From the NCBI RefSeq assembly GCF_001039355.2, contig NW_019775734.1:62001-126000 (forward strand): a stretch of 64,000 nt of DNA, read 5' to 3'. This DNA comes from Lingula anatina. Taxonomy: Eukaryota > Brachiopoda > Lingulata > Lingulida > Lingulidae. Below are positions 1 to 13,060 of the stretch, piece by piece (positions within the stretch are counted from its first letter, which is position 1; every line of letters begins with the position of its first letter). Below the pieces are notes generated by a model. It was not told where the DNA came from. It made no database searches and worked only from the letters and a program-made list of their open reading frames with translations. Position numbers and translations under genes: made by a program.

Positions 1-1191
1 CACTGTATTTGAACCTGATTATGATTGTAAACCTGGGGATTTGACTGAAGAAAAATTTTTATGCAGAAAATTTTCTCCCTGTACATGACTCTGCATATGT
101 CACAGAATGTTCAACCTCTAGACCAGTATTCAATAAATAATCTTTAATGATGTTGTATAATGTTTTTCAATTAGTTTATAAAATCTGTTGCAATGCATTA
201 GGATAATCTAGGCACCAAAAAAGTTTCTTTTTATTTTAGTCACACACAACTTGTTCAAAGATCCAAGATGCCTCTGATGATAATATTTTTAAATTGGATC
301 AGTCGTGAGTTTGGTGAAAATAAGAAGCACAGAAAGAAAGAATGATTTATAAAAATATGAACTCTTCACACTTGAAATTTTTTCACATTTGATTCAGTTT
401 TTCGAAACTTGCCTTTGTTTAAAAGCTGCAAGGATATGGTAACAAGTGGAATTGTTTGTTAAAATTTTCTACATGATTATGAGATGTAAATATTTTTTTA
501 TGTAATACACAATTAAATTACTGGGATACTTTGGCTGTAACAAAAAATATATATGGTAAGTTGCAGAAAGTTTATATGAAATTGTTAGATACTGAATATC
601 AGCAGCATTTGACATCCTTCCAAAATATACAGGTACCATTTGTAATATTTTTAGGTGTTTGTTTTTCAAATTAATGGATGGTCAATTTTAAAAAATGGAT
701 GATATTTAAATTGACCCAGCTAGTTTAAATCTATAGAATATCAAGATAAAACAAATATATATCTGAATTAACCCATTTTTCCACTTATTGTGAAAGAACT
801 AAGCTCTGTATCCTCATTTAAGTAGACTGTTACAAGTTTAAACTGTCAAAGCAAACTAAAATTTCCATTCTTTCCCTTTTTGTATGTGCATTTGTGTGCG
901 AAAGAATCTCAGCAGTGTTATATATCATATTTCCATAGTAAAAATGGTGAAACCAAGTATTTTTATTCGATATGAATAATACAAACCTTTGATGTTATAC
1001 TTTAAAATGCATTTATTGAATAGAATACTTTTTTTACCTTTGTCAAAAAGGCATAACACCATATTAAGAAAACATAACACACACACTGTACAACCTTCTA
1101 AGTACAAAAATGTTTTTTTTCTCATTGATAAGCAAGTCCTCATGATTTTTCAGGCATAATGTTCTGAATGAAGCAGGAAACATCCTTATCA
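1..1191. other. Gene 1 3' UTR and downstream flank, nothing else recognised
   Basis: AT-rich sequence beyond the gene 1 stop codon. Part of it is presumably 3' UTR. Reading both strands I see only short chance ORFs and no domain signature. Confidence 0.5.
1012..1017 (-). terminator. Possible poly(A) signal of gene 1
   Basis: AATAAA on the minus strand, about 175 nt past the gene 1 stop codon. It is the first exact hexamer I noticed downstream; the motif is common in AT-rich DNA, so the assignment is weak. Confidence 0.4.
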
Positions 1192-4100
1192 CTATCTAAA
1201 GGCAGGGTTTTTATATCCCCTGATGTTTTGACTGCTGTTAATAGATCTTGGCCTGTTCATTGAATTACTGCTTTGTGTTCTGCTAGGGGGCCCTCCATTC
1301 CTTCCCTGGTTGTACTTGTATCTTCCCATAGGTTTTTCCTGTAGATGGTGTGATTTTCCAGGCAGTGGCATGGTATTACTGCCATGGTGTTGAATTGGGT
1401 TGGAGTAGTTGACTTTGTTGCTGTTGCTGTAGGTACTGGAGACACTATCGCGCTGGCCTCTCTGAGCTGAGGCACGGAGACTGCGGTGGCGATCCCTTTG
1501 CTCTCTGTGGTTTCTTTATAAAAAGAAGAAATATACTTTATTCTACCACCTTGCTATTAATGTTTACATTATATCTGAGCCTAGCTGCCTTCTGTCATTG
1601 ATTAATAAAAAATGACCTAAAAAAGACTTTTCACAAAATCAGAGACAGTCCAAGTTAATGTGACAGTTTTTGAGAAACTAATCCCTGACTTATTAAAATA
1701 TGGGCCCTTACTGAATTGACTGTAAAAATTTATTTTAAATTTCAAATAACACAAAAAGATGATGATTAAAAGATTAAAAATGTGTTATCTCCTGAAATTT
1801 GGTGCCACAAAACATTAAAAACACTACAAAAATTCTGATTAAATTATTGAATTTGTCAACTTGAAGGTAAAAATAATTACTTGGATTTACTCACTTTGCT
1901 TTAAGGCAAATTGCCACTATGATCCCCACAATCAACACCAAGACTGCCAGACCACCCAATACAATACCTGAAATGAATGTTTACATTCCAATTTAGGTTG
2001 AAGTAGAAGTACTGATGATTATATTTATTACTTACAAGAACAAAAGCTTAATCTTGGCTGTATAGAATACTTAGCATTTTAGATACTGGTCATAATATAG
2101 ATTACACATGCATTGTCACACATTGAATCAAAGAGATTTGTAAAAGAAATTATTGATAATTGCAATTGAAAAATGAACAGTTAACTGCGCTATGGTCCTA
2201 TTTTTCTGTAGGATGTTTAATATAGTAATATGTTAACTGATGAATTTGAAAACATACCCATATTAATATTAGGATCTTCAATGAATGTAGCTTGAGTTGT
2301 TGTAGAGTGTTCTGATACATTGATGGAAACCGCTTCATTTATCTCATTTAGTATGATGCCAATTTCTACTGTGTTTGTTGGTTGCACATCTGTAGTTGTT
2401 CTTGGTGTTATCATGTCATCAGATTTGTACACGTTTGGTCTTTGGGAAGGAGAGACAGGATAGGGTGTAGAAGAAGCATCAAAAGTTCTAAATGTGGTGG
2501 TGGTGCTAGGTGTAGTAAGTGTTGTGGATGAAGTGGTGGTAGTGGTGCGCCTTGTGGTGCTTCTTCTGGTTGTGGTGGAAGTTGTAGTGGTAGTAGTGGG
2601 AGGAGTTGTAGTAAGTTTGACTGTTGTAGTACGAGGGGTAGTTGTAGTGGTGGCAGGAGTTGTGGTAGTTGTAGTAGTAGTAGTAGTGGTAGTTGGAATT
2701 GTAGTTGTAGTTGGTGTTGTGGCTGAAGTTGTAGTTGTTGTTACTGGGATGCTTGAAGTACAGTTCACTGTTACAGGACCATTCCTGGCTGTAAATATAT
2801 AATAATATAAATATTAACCAGGATGTTCTTTACCATGCACCATAGTATATATATATATANTATATATATATATATATATATATAGTTTATAATGAGCATA
2901 AAAAAATTCCACATGGAACAAAAGAAGATTGGTCAATGTATTTTTATGATAAAAGCATTAATTTTGGTAATTTCCTTACCATTATAATGAAGCTAAAAGC
3001 TATGTATGGACAAATACATTTTTATGATAAAAGCAATCTGTAATTTTCTCACCTTTATAATGAAGCCAAAATCTCCCTGCATCCTTCTGAACAGTATTGA
3101 GAAAAGTAATGTTGACCTGTCCACCAGCAACTTCATACATCATGACATTACTTCTTTTGTCACAAGAATAAACACTGGTGGACCTGCTGCGACTGTTTAC
3201 TACGAGTTGCTGCTGGTGCTCACATCCTAACTCGTCGTACATGTGGAGCTCAATGGCAGATATGCTGATGCCATTGTTGGGCTCTGCGGTAATTGCACAT
3301 GTGCATTTGCGAAAGTCGTTGCCTAGCACAGACCGTGGGTAGTTTTCACTGAGAATGTGGCCATCATCTAATATACGGTCTCCCTCCTCACACATAGTGT
3401 TTGTAATACTTACTGCAATTAAAACAATACAAAAATATAAGATTGTGTAGTGATGGCATCAGGCATTGATTAGATTATAAGTATTTTTATGTTTCTTTTC
3501 TACCAAATCTAAATATAATAATGATGAGGATGATGATGGGAGCTTATATTTAATGATGAATTATTCATTGCATGATATGATGTACAAAAGGAGCAATTGC
3601 TAAAATGATGAATTATTACTTCATTTTATCATCATTGATTAAATAGTCTACTAACAGAAGAAAAAAAAAAGATACAAAGCACACATTTCATTCATGAAAT
3701 TCTACTGACCCGGTATACATTCATAGGTGATGTTGACATAGTTGCTGGACAAAAATTGGCTTCCACACATGCCCTGGACCCTGTTCACAGGCACGTTACA
3801 CTCCCTGTTCCCGAGACAATCCCCAACCATGGTCCTGTACACCCCTGGGGTTCTGACAGCCAGGGGGACAGTGCAGTCTGTATCCCTGGGGCAACACCTG
3901 TGGGGGCAGGAGAGGTCAGGGGCACGACCATAGATGGCGTCGTGGATCCTTATGTGAGTGCCGACGTCACAGAAAAGAGTTATGTGGCCTGGCAGCACAC
4001 CATGGCACATGGACACAGTTGTCTTTAACACTGAATTAAATTTAAACCAATAAAAGGATTAGAAGTCTTGTTCTTGCACATTTTATTAGTCATTATATTG

Positions 4101-7100
4101 TTTCAAGGAAGCATGATTAATTTTCATGAGAAAAATACATACCTGTTGATATTATTTCTGTTAAAAAGTTCTAATGAAATCAAACTGCCAGCTTTTGTAT
4201 TTGTATAAATTCTAAACATTTTCATGCTCTGGTCACTCTCTTCTGTGTAAGCTAACATATTCATAAGTCACAAGGAAAAAAAGTGAGATGTATTTTTTTT
4301 GGTTTTTTGGCATATTTCTTTGGTTTCTGATCCAGATGTGAGAATAAAATTGTAATACATACCTTTGACACATTCATACACCACATGCATGTAGTTGCTA
4401 TAGCCTCCACCAAATGCACACTTGACTCCCCACATTGGTCCCTGCTCAACCAACACAACACAGTGACTCTGACCTGAGCACTGCTCAACCAACTGCTCAT
4501 AGGATTCTGGTCGGCTCTTTTCCACATGAACTTGACAGTCTGATTCTTTTGGACAGCAGATGTCACCACAGCTGCTTCCGTAACTTCTCCCATAAAATGC
4601 ACTAATAATCCTGATGAAAGTCTTGGGCTCTGGGCAGCTCAGTTCCATGTGTGGAGGAATTTTTCCGAAGCATCTCCCCTGAAGTTGGTAATTTGGGTTG
4701 GTTGCCAGAACCTTGTAAGAGGTCAAGAAATCATCTTGCCCTGTAGTATCGCCACCTCCATATTGTCGTCGACGGCCAGTGTCGGAGGCTGTGTCTGTTG
4801 GGCGCGGGGTATTGCTTTCATCTGGATTTCTATATCTGTAGGGCTGTGTGACCTTTTGTGTAGTAGGTATGGTTGTTGCTCCAGGTTTTGGGGTGGTGAC
4901 TCCCACTGGTTCAGTGCAGTTCAGTGTGACATTTCCAGAAGAGGCTGGAAGTGTTACCAACACAAATTGATCATTTGATAAACGTATTATTATTTTCATG
5001 TGTAGACTGTGCCTTAATTTATGTGTACCTTTGTGTGAATGTGCGTGTGTGTACACATGCATGTTTTGATTTCAATTTTTTTAAAGTCAGAAGACCTATG
5101 TGACTTTAAGCATTCAAAAGGTAGTTACCTAATATGAGGTTTTATATTATTTCAGTGCATTTTTATTTTCTATTACCTGTGTACTCTAACCAGAATTGGC
5201 CCACATTTCCAAGTAAAGTGTTCAGGAAAGTCACATTGACTTGATTGCGTGTGGAGTTGTACATCCAGAAATCTACTCTGTGTTCACATGAAAAGCTGCT
5301 AGAGGGTTTTCTTTGCTCTTCAAATGTCAGCGTTTGCAGGTCTTGACACCGTGTGCCATTGTAAGGACTAAAGTCAATGGCGCGGACAGCTATGGTGGCA
5401 GCAGGTGGGGCAGTAAGAACACATTTACATTGGCGGAGGTTATTCCCTGGGATCTTTGTAGGATACTTCTCACTCATGATGTAGCCTTGATCTAGCATGT
5501 TGTCCTCTTTGGAGCAGAAGTCGTTAACAATACTCACTAGATTATAAAGAAAAACAAATGAATGATTGAGGATGTGTGAATTTTTTTTTCTTTTTTTTTG
5601 AAGATTAACTCGAAAAAGGTATCAAGGTGAGAGAAATGTTTTAAATGGGAAATTGGAAATCGAAAGAAGTTCTAATGTGGGGGATGTATTATTTTAGGCT
5701 GAATATTGAAAAATCATTTGATAGATTAACTTCACATAACCTGGGGCTGTTATTTAGTTGTACAGGGTCATGTAAAAGAACTTATTTAGACTGGAAATTT
5801 GCAACTGTCTTACTTTATGGATAATGCAGTGGTTATCTTTTAGAACCCCTCTATAATCTAGACTATCACACTGAATTTCAAGCAGTAAATATAGGAATAT
5901 TGCACAAAATGTCTATTCACAGTTTCACTTGGTACCAATATGGCCATGACTTACCTGGGACACACTGGTAGGTGATGTTCATGTAGTTACTGTTGTAGAA
6001 CTCGCTTCCACAGGTCCCATGCAGCCGTTCCACAGGTATACTACACTGTGTTCTACCCAAACACTGACCCAGTATGGCAGTATACAGGCCTGGATTTCTG
6101 GTGCGCACTTTCTCTGCACAGTCATCCTCTCGAGGACAGCAGCGGCGAGGGCACGGTTTGTAGTCACTTCTTCCAAATATGGCATCTCTAATATGGATGT
6201 AGGTACCAATGTCACAGAACAGGTTCATCTCTGGAGGATACTCACCATAGCACTTAGAGATGGTTGTGACCTTGGCTGTAAGAAGTTAATTAAAGTTAAA
6301 GAAGTGAGGGTTTATAACATTTTAGTTAATGAGATTTTTTTGCGATTGTTAACATTTGCAATGATTTTAAATAAGAAATCTATTAGTGTACTAAAACTAT
6401 TAATTTACTTCTTGTGCCAGATTATCCCATATTTTCCTACTTATTTAAAATCGTGTACAGTTCTTTGTTTAAAGTTATATTCTTCACAGTACCTTTGACG
6501 CATTGGTAAGCAACCATAAGATAATTGCTGTATTTCCCTCTGCCACACTCCGCAGTCCATAGTTCCCCTTGCTCTACCAACACAATACAGTGCGTCTGAC
6601 CAGAACACTGGTCTACAATCTGTTTGTAGGACTCGGGACGGCTGGCATTTACGTGGACTTGGCAGTCATTGTTGCTGGGGCAACAGATGTCATTGCATCG
6701 GTCATTTGTGTTCAGTCCATATACTGCAGCTTGAATCTTGATAAAAGTTTTTGGTTCTGAACATGTGAGCTCCATGTGTGGTGGACTCTTTCCAAAACAT
6801 CGTGATTGGTACCTCCAGGGTTCTTCTTGGCTTTGGTCACCAGTGTCGCCACCTTTTGTGTTGGGGTCTGGTACTATAAGGATAGATCTGATGCTGGAGC
6901 CAGGGTCAACTTTCACCATAGGTTGTGTCACTGGTGGGGTGAGGGTGGTTGTGGTGGTAATGGAGATTGCAGAGGTGCAGTTGACTGTCACAGTCCCCCA
7001 AGATGCTGAAAATTTAACCAATGAGGAGTTTTATTACTTCAGAATCACCAATGTTACTATGTTTGAAGGTCGCATCTTTGGTCCACACATGTATAGATAG

Positions 7101-10100
7101 CAGCTTACAAAACAAAGTGTAGAAATTGAAAATGGCATTCATGACATTCAAGAATTTTTAAGCATTATCCACAGAATTAATCCAATAAAACATCTATTTA
7201 TCTTACCACTGTATTCTAGCCAAAATTTCCCTTCATTGCTAAACAACGTGTTCACAAATTTCATATTCAGTTCATTTGCTGGTCCATTGTACAGTATGGT
7301 ATCTGTGATGTGTTGACAGCTGTAGGCTGCTTGGTCAGTTTTCGTAAACATGGCCAACTCTTGATGCTCTCTGCAGCCTGGTCCACTGTACATATTGATG
7401 TCAACAGCACGTATGGTGATTGAACTGTTCTTGGCTGTGGAGAGTCGGCACTCGCAGGAACGTAGGTTGTTTCCTGGCACCTCTGCCGGGTAGCCCTCAC
7501 TTTGGATGTAGCCCACATCAATGGCATTGTTCCCCTCCATGCAGACCTCATTGACAATACTAACTAGAAAAAATCAGTGATAGGTTCTTGACCATTGTTT
7601 GACAATAGGAAAATGTTAACAGAATTGTTGAAGTTTGTAGCATATAGCTATTTGGGAATATGAGAGGAAGGGAAAGTCCCTCTTTGTGTAATTTGGACCT
7701 GAGCTGGAAATTAGGATAGAAATATACTGTAAAAAAGTCATAATGCTTGAAAACTTTGTTTTAGTATCTGCAAAAAAGCTAGACTAAGTGTATAAATTGG
7801 TATTCTTGGCAATGACCAACAGATAATTTTGATTATTATTACCTGGTACACACTCATAAGTCACATTTACATAGGTGCTGACATGAAACTGATTTCCACA
7901 CATCCCAGAAATCTTGTCCACTGGAATGGTGCACTCTGCCCTGCCCAGACATTGACCCAAGATGGCCGTATACAGGGGAGGGGTCTTTTCCAGCAGCTTC
8001 TCTACACAGTCGGTCTCGGCAGGACAGCAACGCCTTGCACAGGGTGTGCGATTGCTACGTCCATAAACGGCATCTTTGATGTTGATGAAAGTCCCCTTCT
8101 CACAATAAAGATGCATCGTGCCAGATGGTTCTCCATAGCAATTGGATTGGGTTGTTATTTCAGCTGTTGTAGAAAAGTAGTGGAATATGACAAGTTTGAC
8201 TACTGTTTCAGCAAGGAGATATGGCTAAGATTAACAACTTTTACTTAATATGATTATTGATTGTGCAAATGCAGTGAGAAATGTTCACTTTATGAAATTA
8301 TTTTGATTTTATTTTTTTCAAGATGGGATCAGATACATGAAGTTTTACATACCTTTCACACACTCATATTTGACTTGTAAGTAGTTACTGTACTTTCCCC
8401 TGCCACAGGGAGCTGACCACAGAGACGCTTGCTCTACCAACACTATGCACTCTTGTTGGCCAGAGCACTGACCAAAGATTTGGTTATGGGTCTCTGGACG
8501 ACTCATATTTACTGGGACCTGTGAAGAAAAAATCAGTTTTATTTTCACCTTTGCAAAGCTTTAATTCTTAAAAAAATTAATTAGCATGCTGACTCTTTGT
8601 GTTAGTTCAGATGCAAAATATTGCATATCTAATGTCATTTAGAAATTCAACTAAAGCAATAGAAAAAAAGACATTGATTTCCACTTATTTTAATTAGATC
8701 AAAATTGGGACAAAATAACAAGTGAAAATGTCAACAAATAAGGCATTATGTATGTTATATTATTTTAGAATAGATATGTTATGTTTTATAACATATAATG
8801 TTGTCACATACATGTACTATATGTGCATATCCCATTTCCCAAAGGCACTGCATTTTCCGGTCTTGTTCAAGTTCAAAGCTATTCTGCTATTCTAACTGTT
8901 AAGTTAACAGGTCTTAAAGTTAATGATATATTACAATTCCTTAATTACCTGGCAGTCGTTGACTTGGGGACAGCACAGGTCCCCACATGCTGTGTCACTG
9001 CTGAGACCGTACACGGCAGAGATGACGCGCATGAAATGTTTGGGATCCGTGCACTCCAGCTTCATGTGGGGTGGAACAATGCCAAAACACCGTGATCTGG
9101 TTATCACTTTGATGTTAGACGCATGCTGGTGTTGACCTTGAAAAAAAAGTTAACGTCTAATTAAATACTTTGTTTTTTCTTTTTGGGATACCTTTTGATA
9201 AATTTAAAGGAGATTGATGATGGTGCTTCAGTATATAAGGTCTTTTTTGAAATGGATCATGCCAGTGCAAAGCCCTTAGCTGTTTGCATGAAACTTGACA
9301 ATAAAGCTCCTCTATTTTTTTATTAGTTTATAGTGCACTCACTGGCATATCTAAAAATGCATTATAGGTTTCTCTTTAAAGATAACTGATAAAGTGGTAT
9401 TTCATGATACTTAAATCTGGTCTGCTTTTGGTGCATGAGTAATTATTATTTGGGTGTTATTGTGTATGCAGTTTTAACAATTACTTGGTCTGGGTAATTA
9501 TGCCCTTTTAAAGCAGAGGACTATATTGTATTTCAGCATAATTACCTGGTCTAAATTAGATAACAATCTTTGGCTGAGTAACTTTGTACAGGTAGACTAA
9601 CTTATACTTGTAGAACAGGAGTGATGCTGTTGGATATGAAGGTATCTTGTAGTTGTGTGTAGTATCATATAGACAGAATCTGATTTTTCCAGATGCTTTC
9701 TGCAGAAAAAATTTTTCTCATTTGATGGTCTGTGTTTACTATATATTTCAACTGTTTTCAGTGTATTTTTTTTCATATTGCTGATAGTGCTGAAATGACT
9801 AGCTACTAGAAAACAGTCCCCTTTATGAGTTTTGAATAGAATTAAATACATTTCACAAAATGATACTAATATACTGCTATTCATATTGTGTTATATGTTT
9901 ACAGTGCATTCTTTGCTGAGATGGAAGAAGCTATTAGTTAATGATTTTGGTCATGAAACCAGGTTGGATAATCGCTTTGACTGTGGTCCTTTTTTAATGT
10001 GTTAATGGTACAAAATTGGCTCAAATGTTCTCTTTTCATGTTTAAAAACTTCTCTATATGTAACACAAAATTTTGCTTATACAAGAATCTTTGAGGCACA

Positions 10101-10260
10101 TTTGTACTAATAAGAAAATTCCATTTTGAATAGTTTCTTTGACTGAGCTTCTTTCATGATCTATCTTATAGACATGCAACTTTAAAAAGAAAAAATATTC
10201 TGACTTACCATGAACAACAACAACAAATGTGAAAAACCCCATAAACCACAGCAATAGCAT
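1192..10260 (-). CDS. Gene 1: type I membrane protein with six SUEL lectin and three CUB-like domains
   Basis: Fourteen exons read on the minus strand: 10260-10209, 9136-8949, 8518-8353, 8163-7843, 7563-7207, 7005-6493, 6275-5955, 5536-5177, 4944-4363, 4030-3710, 3412-3053, 2788-2258, 1967-1895, 1513-1192. They sum to 4467 nt (1488 aa plus TAG), and all phases close. Order: signal peptide (1-17, MLLLWFMGFFTFVVVVHG); then three units of SUEL-A, SUEL-B, CUB-like (about 18-361, 362-759, 760-1180); Thr-rich stalk (1181-1357); membrane helix (about 1358-1380); basic tail (1382-1488). SUEL signatures include RCFG..PPHMEL.C, YGR, CCP...DC, and Y.C(V/I)(K/P)G; the CUB-like domains end in FW(L)xY.G. 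The tail has three YxN tyrosines (about 1410, 1418, 1482) and ends KNPAFR. SUEL domains usually bind sugars and CUB domains proteins, so a cell-surface recognition role is inferred. I know no named family with this layout. Confidence 0.85.
2844..2884. repeat. (TA)n microsatellite with an N gap in the middle
   Basis: An alternating TA run lies in the intron between gene 1 exons 11 and 12. It is interrupted at 2860 by N, so the true repeat length is unknown. Confidence 0.9.
8353..9136 (-). other. Gene 1 exons 2-3: first SUEL domain, split by a phase-0 intron
   Basis: Exon 2 (9136-8949) carries the N-terminal half, with RCFGIVPPHMKLEC, AVYGL and CCPQVNDCQ. Exon 3 (8518-8353) carries the rest, with SRPETHNQIFGQCSGQQEC and YSNYLQVKYECVKG. 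The intron falls directly after the DCQ codon in phase 0. The equivalent domains in exons 6 and 9 have no intron. The YGR arginine is replaced by Leu here. Confidence 0.8.
10209..10260 (-). other. Gene 1 exon 1: signal peptide
   Basis: ATG at 10260-10258 opens a short hydrophobic peptide ending VHG. The donor GTAAGT follows at 10208. The exon is 52 nt and ends in phase 1, the same size and phase as exon 1 of gene 3. It is too far (about 1.1 kb of intron) from exon 2 to look like a gene start by itself, but phase and hydrophobicity support it. Confidence 0.8.
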
Positions 10261-11757
10261 AATTTCCCAAGGTGCTCCAGTCTCCAGAAATCCTCAAAGT
10301 TCTTTAGTATGGTGAGGTTTCTTACCACCACCACCACCGCCACTCGGGTCTAATCTACCTGCATTTGCCTGCCTCCCCGTTCATGTCATAGAAACATTAG
10401 CTCTATGTTGTTCCAGTCACCAGTGGAATGAATAAGCAGTTGACTGAAGAAAAGACAGTGTGTGTTTTGTTATTCTTTGCTCCCATCTGGTTATCTCTAG
10501 GACAGACCTGCACAGATCAGACATATAATATAGTAATTGATAATTTAAATCTGTTTGAGTAATATTCTTCTGATTAAATTCATCTGATTATATCAAGGAA
10601 TTACATTTGGACAATTTTAACTTTATGTTACTGAGAAAGGAAGGTGGCATTTGCATTTTTATTTATTGAGATGTGAGATGAGATTTGTGTCCCTGTTGGA
10701 ATGGTGTTTAAAATATGAAGCTTACAACCTTTTTACTGACATCACTGTCACTGCCCAAATCATGAATATTGATGAATGTGTGTCACTGAAATATGTAATA
10801 GGAATTTCATATTTCAAATGAAAAACAAGTTTCATTGTCAATTTCGGTGATAAAATAATAAAATTACCAAAAGGAGAAATTTGGGGACCCCTGATTTGAT
10901 GTATAAACAACTTTTGTATTTTCTGCCCAAGTTGCCAGAGTAGAAATAACCATGATAATGGATTGAAATCACTTTGTTGCTAAATTTGAAGTTAAATCTA
11001 TATTTGCAATACCATCAAAGGTTAGATATTTAATTTTCAGTTTTTTTAAATTTAATCATTTCTTTATTTATTCATTTATTTATGGTGCAAATACATGCAT
11101 CATCTGTAGAGTTATTAAGTCTCTGAATTTAGATTTATTAGGGTGAATATACAATTTTAGTATCTGTTTCCGTTGTTTGTCATGTCATTTTGCATTACTC
11201 TAAAGTTACACAACAGATAACAGTCTTATTAATTTATGTTTCAGCCTTGGCCCTATTTTATAGTGAAATTTGTTATCTTGGTACCAAGTGACAAAATGTG
11301 TGAAACATGGGACCAGTATGGTGTTTTTTATGCATTTTTACTGAATTATACATATTTAGTGCAGACGTTTGTAATAATGGGATATACTTTGACAACTTTA
11401 TAACATGTTTACCGCCATATTTGCCTAGTCACAGACCTTAATCAGAGCCAGGATTTTGTCCTGTCAATAATGCTTGTTGCTTCAATGATCATGTAGAATT
11501 GGGAAAGCCAGCAACCTCAAAGATAAATTCTTTACTTTTTTAAAGGGGTAATTAATTTCTTGAAGTTTACAGCAGTTTTTTTAAAGCATCATCTAATAAA
11601 GTTTTCTTGGGATAGTTTCAAATTCTCAAACATATATACAGTATCCATTTTAAAGCTTTTAAGTTGTTTTGTCTTGCTTTTGAATTTAGGTAAATGTTGG
11701 AATAGCCCAGCTCTTGAGGGTGTTTTTTTTTATGCCCCAACCTCTTCCACGTACTGG

Positions 11758-11760
<3 letters not shown>

Positions 11761-11830
<70 letters not shown>
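11761..11830. repeat. (CA)n microsatellite
   Basis: About 35 perfect CA units. It produces spurious His/Thr and Cys/Val ORFs on the two strands. Confidence 0.95.
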
Positions 11831-11833
<3 letters not shown>

Positions 11834-13020
11834 GTAAATAGTTTAAAGCCCCTGTAATGGCATCCTTATATACCGTGACAAGCACTATTTATTTTCAACA
11901 AAGTTTGTACTACTGGTACCCCAAGAGTTGCACAATGTTTATCTTATATCTCTGCATTTTTATGTTTTATTTACAGTAAATTCTCTGGATTTTTCATACA
12001 AAAACAATCAAATTTTAATGCAAATGGAATAAAGATACTTAGGTTATAATTTTCAGAATGAGAAATAACTGTTAAGTATTGGTTAGGAACACTTGCCAAC
12101 CAGGGTAAACTTTGGGAAGGTTAAGAGACAAGTCTTTGCATTACTTTGAAGTTGTTTATCCAAACCTGAAAGATTTGTTATATGTGTGTAAGAATGTTGA
12201 GTAATTGAAAATTAATTCTACAAAAAGATATAAAAATCACCTAATATGATGGTCATCACACTTTAACGATGTTATTGAAACATGAGTTCTAATATATTTT
12301 TATTGAATTAAAAAAGAAAATGCATTTTTATAAGCACATTTTATATTCTGGGATAAAATCTGAGATAATTTGTTAAATATGTGTGGTTTTCATTTACTTA
12401 AAACAATCAGTTAAAATGATAAAAAAAATTGTGTTAAGGTAATAAATTTACACTAAAACAGCTTAAATCTGACATTCACTGCTACTACAGTAATATTAAA
12501 TATTTTTGTATAACATATAATTACTAGTACTCCTCAGGCACATCATTATAGCTATGTTATGGAATGTTTCATACTCCATGATTGTAAATTGTAAAAAAAA
12601 GAAAAAAGCATTTGTGAGTTCAGCACATCTGTTGGCATCACTCCTGTAACAATTGCCTTCATTTCAATATGTCATTGCTTGTCCTCCTGTGAATGAACAT
12701 CTTACAAAACAATCATTTGGCTTGAATCTGTCATGGCTCTAGCACTGTTTCCATATCTGTGTCTCTTTTAATTAACTCCTTTCTTAAAGGGTTGATATTT
12801 GATATAGAAATGCCAATCAGCAGAAGATGCATTTTCTACATTATTAGCATCACTGTCACAAATCAATTAAAATGACATATATTGTGTGATATTAAGTACC
12901 TTCATCAAATGATGGTCATTTTTTAGTTTCTGTGATACATTTTTCATCAGAAGTTTTTCTGCTGGTTAAGAATGTATAAATAATGTATATCCGTATATAT
13001 GGAAGAACCGGTTAACAATT

Positions 13021-13026
13021 TTTATT
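13021..13026 (-). terminator. Possible poly(A) signal of gene 2
   Basis: AATAAA on the minus strand, 35 nt past the gene 2 stop codon. The position is compatible with a very short 3' UTR. Confidence 0.4.
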
Positions 13027-13060
13027 AATTATGTACTTGATATTATGTTTTACTGGTTAT

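Larger units (their letters stand above)
10261..13060. other. Intergenic region between genes 1 and 2
   Basis: AT-rich sequence upstream of gene 1 and downstream of gene 2. A GGT/ACC triplet run near 10325 lies just upstream of gene 1. The only other clear structure is the CA microsatellite at 11761. ORFs here are short and unlike known proteins. Confidence 0.5.

Noticed and set aside
1257-1475. A 72-codon frame over the gene 1 tail exon
   Set aside because: Wrong frame. Splice phase from the helix exon selects another frame that runs to TAG at 1192 and ends KNPAFR.
2494-2802. Plus-strand Val-rich ORF
   Set aside because: Antisense shadow of the Thr-rich exon 12 of gene 1.
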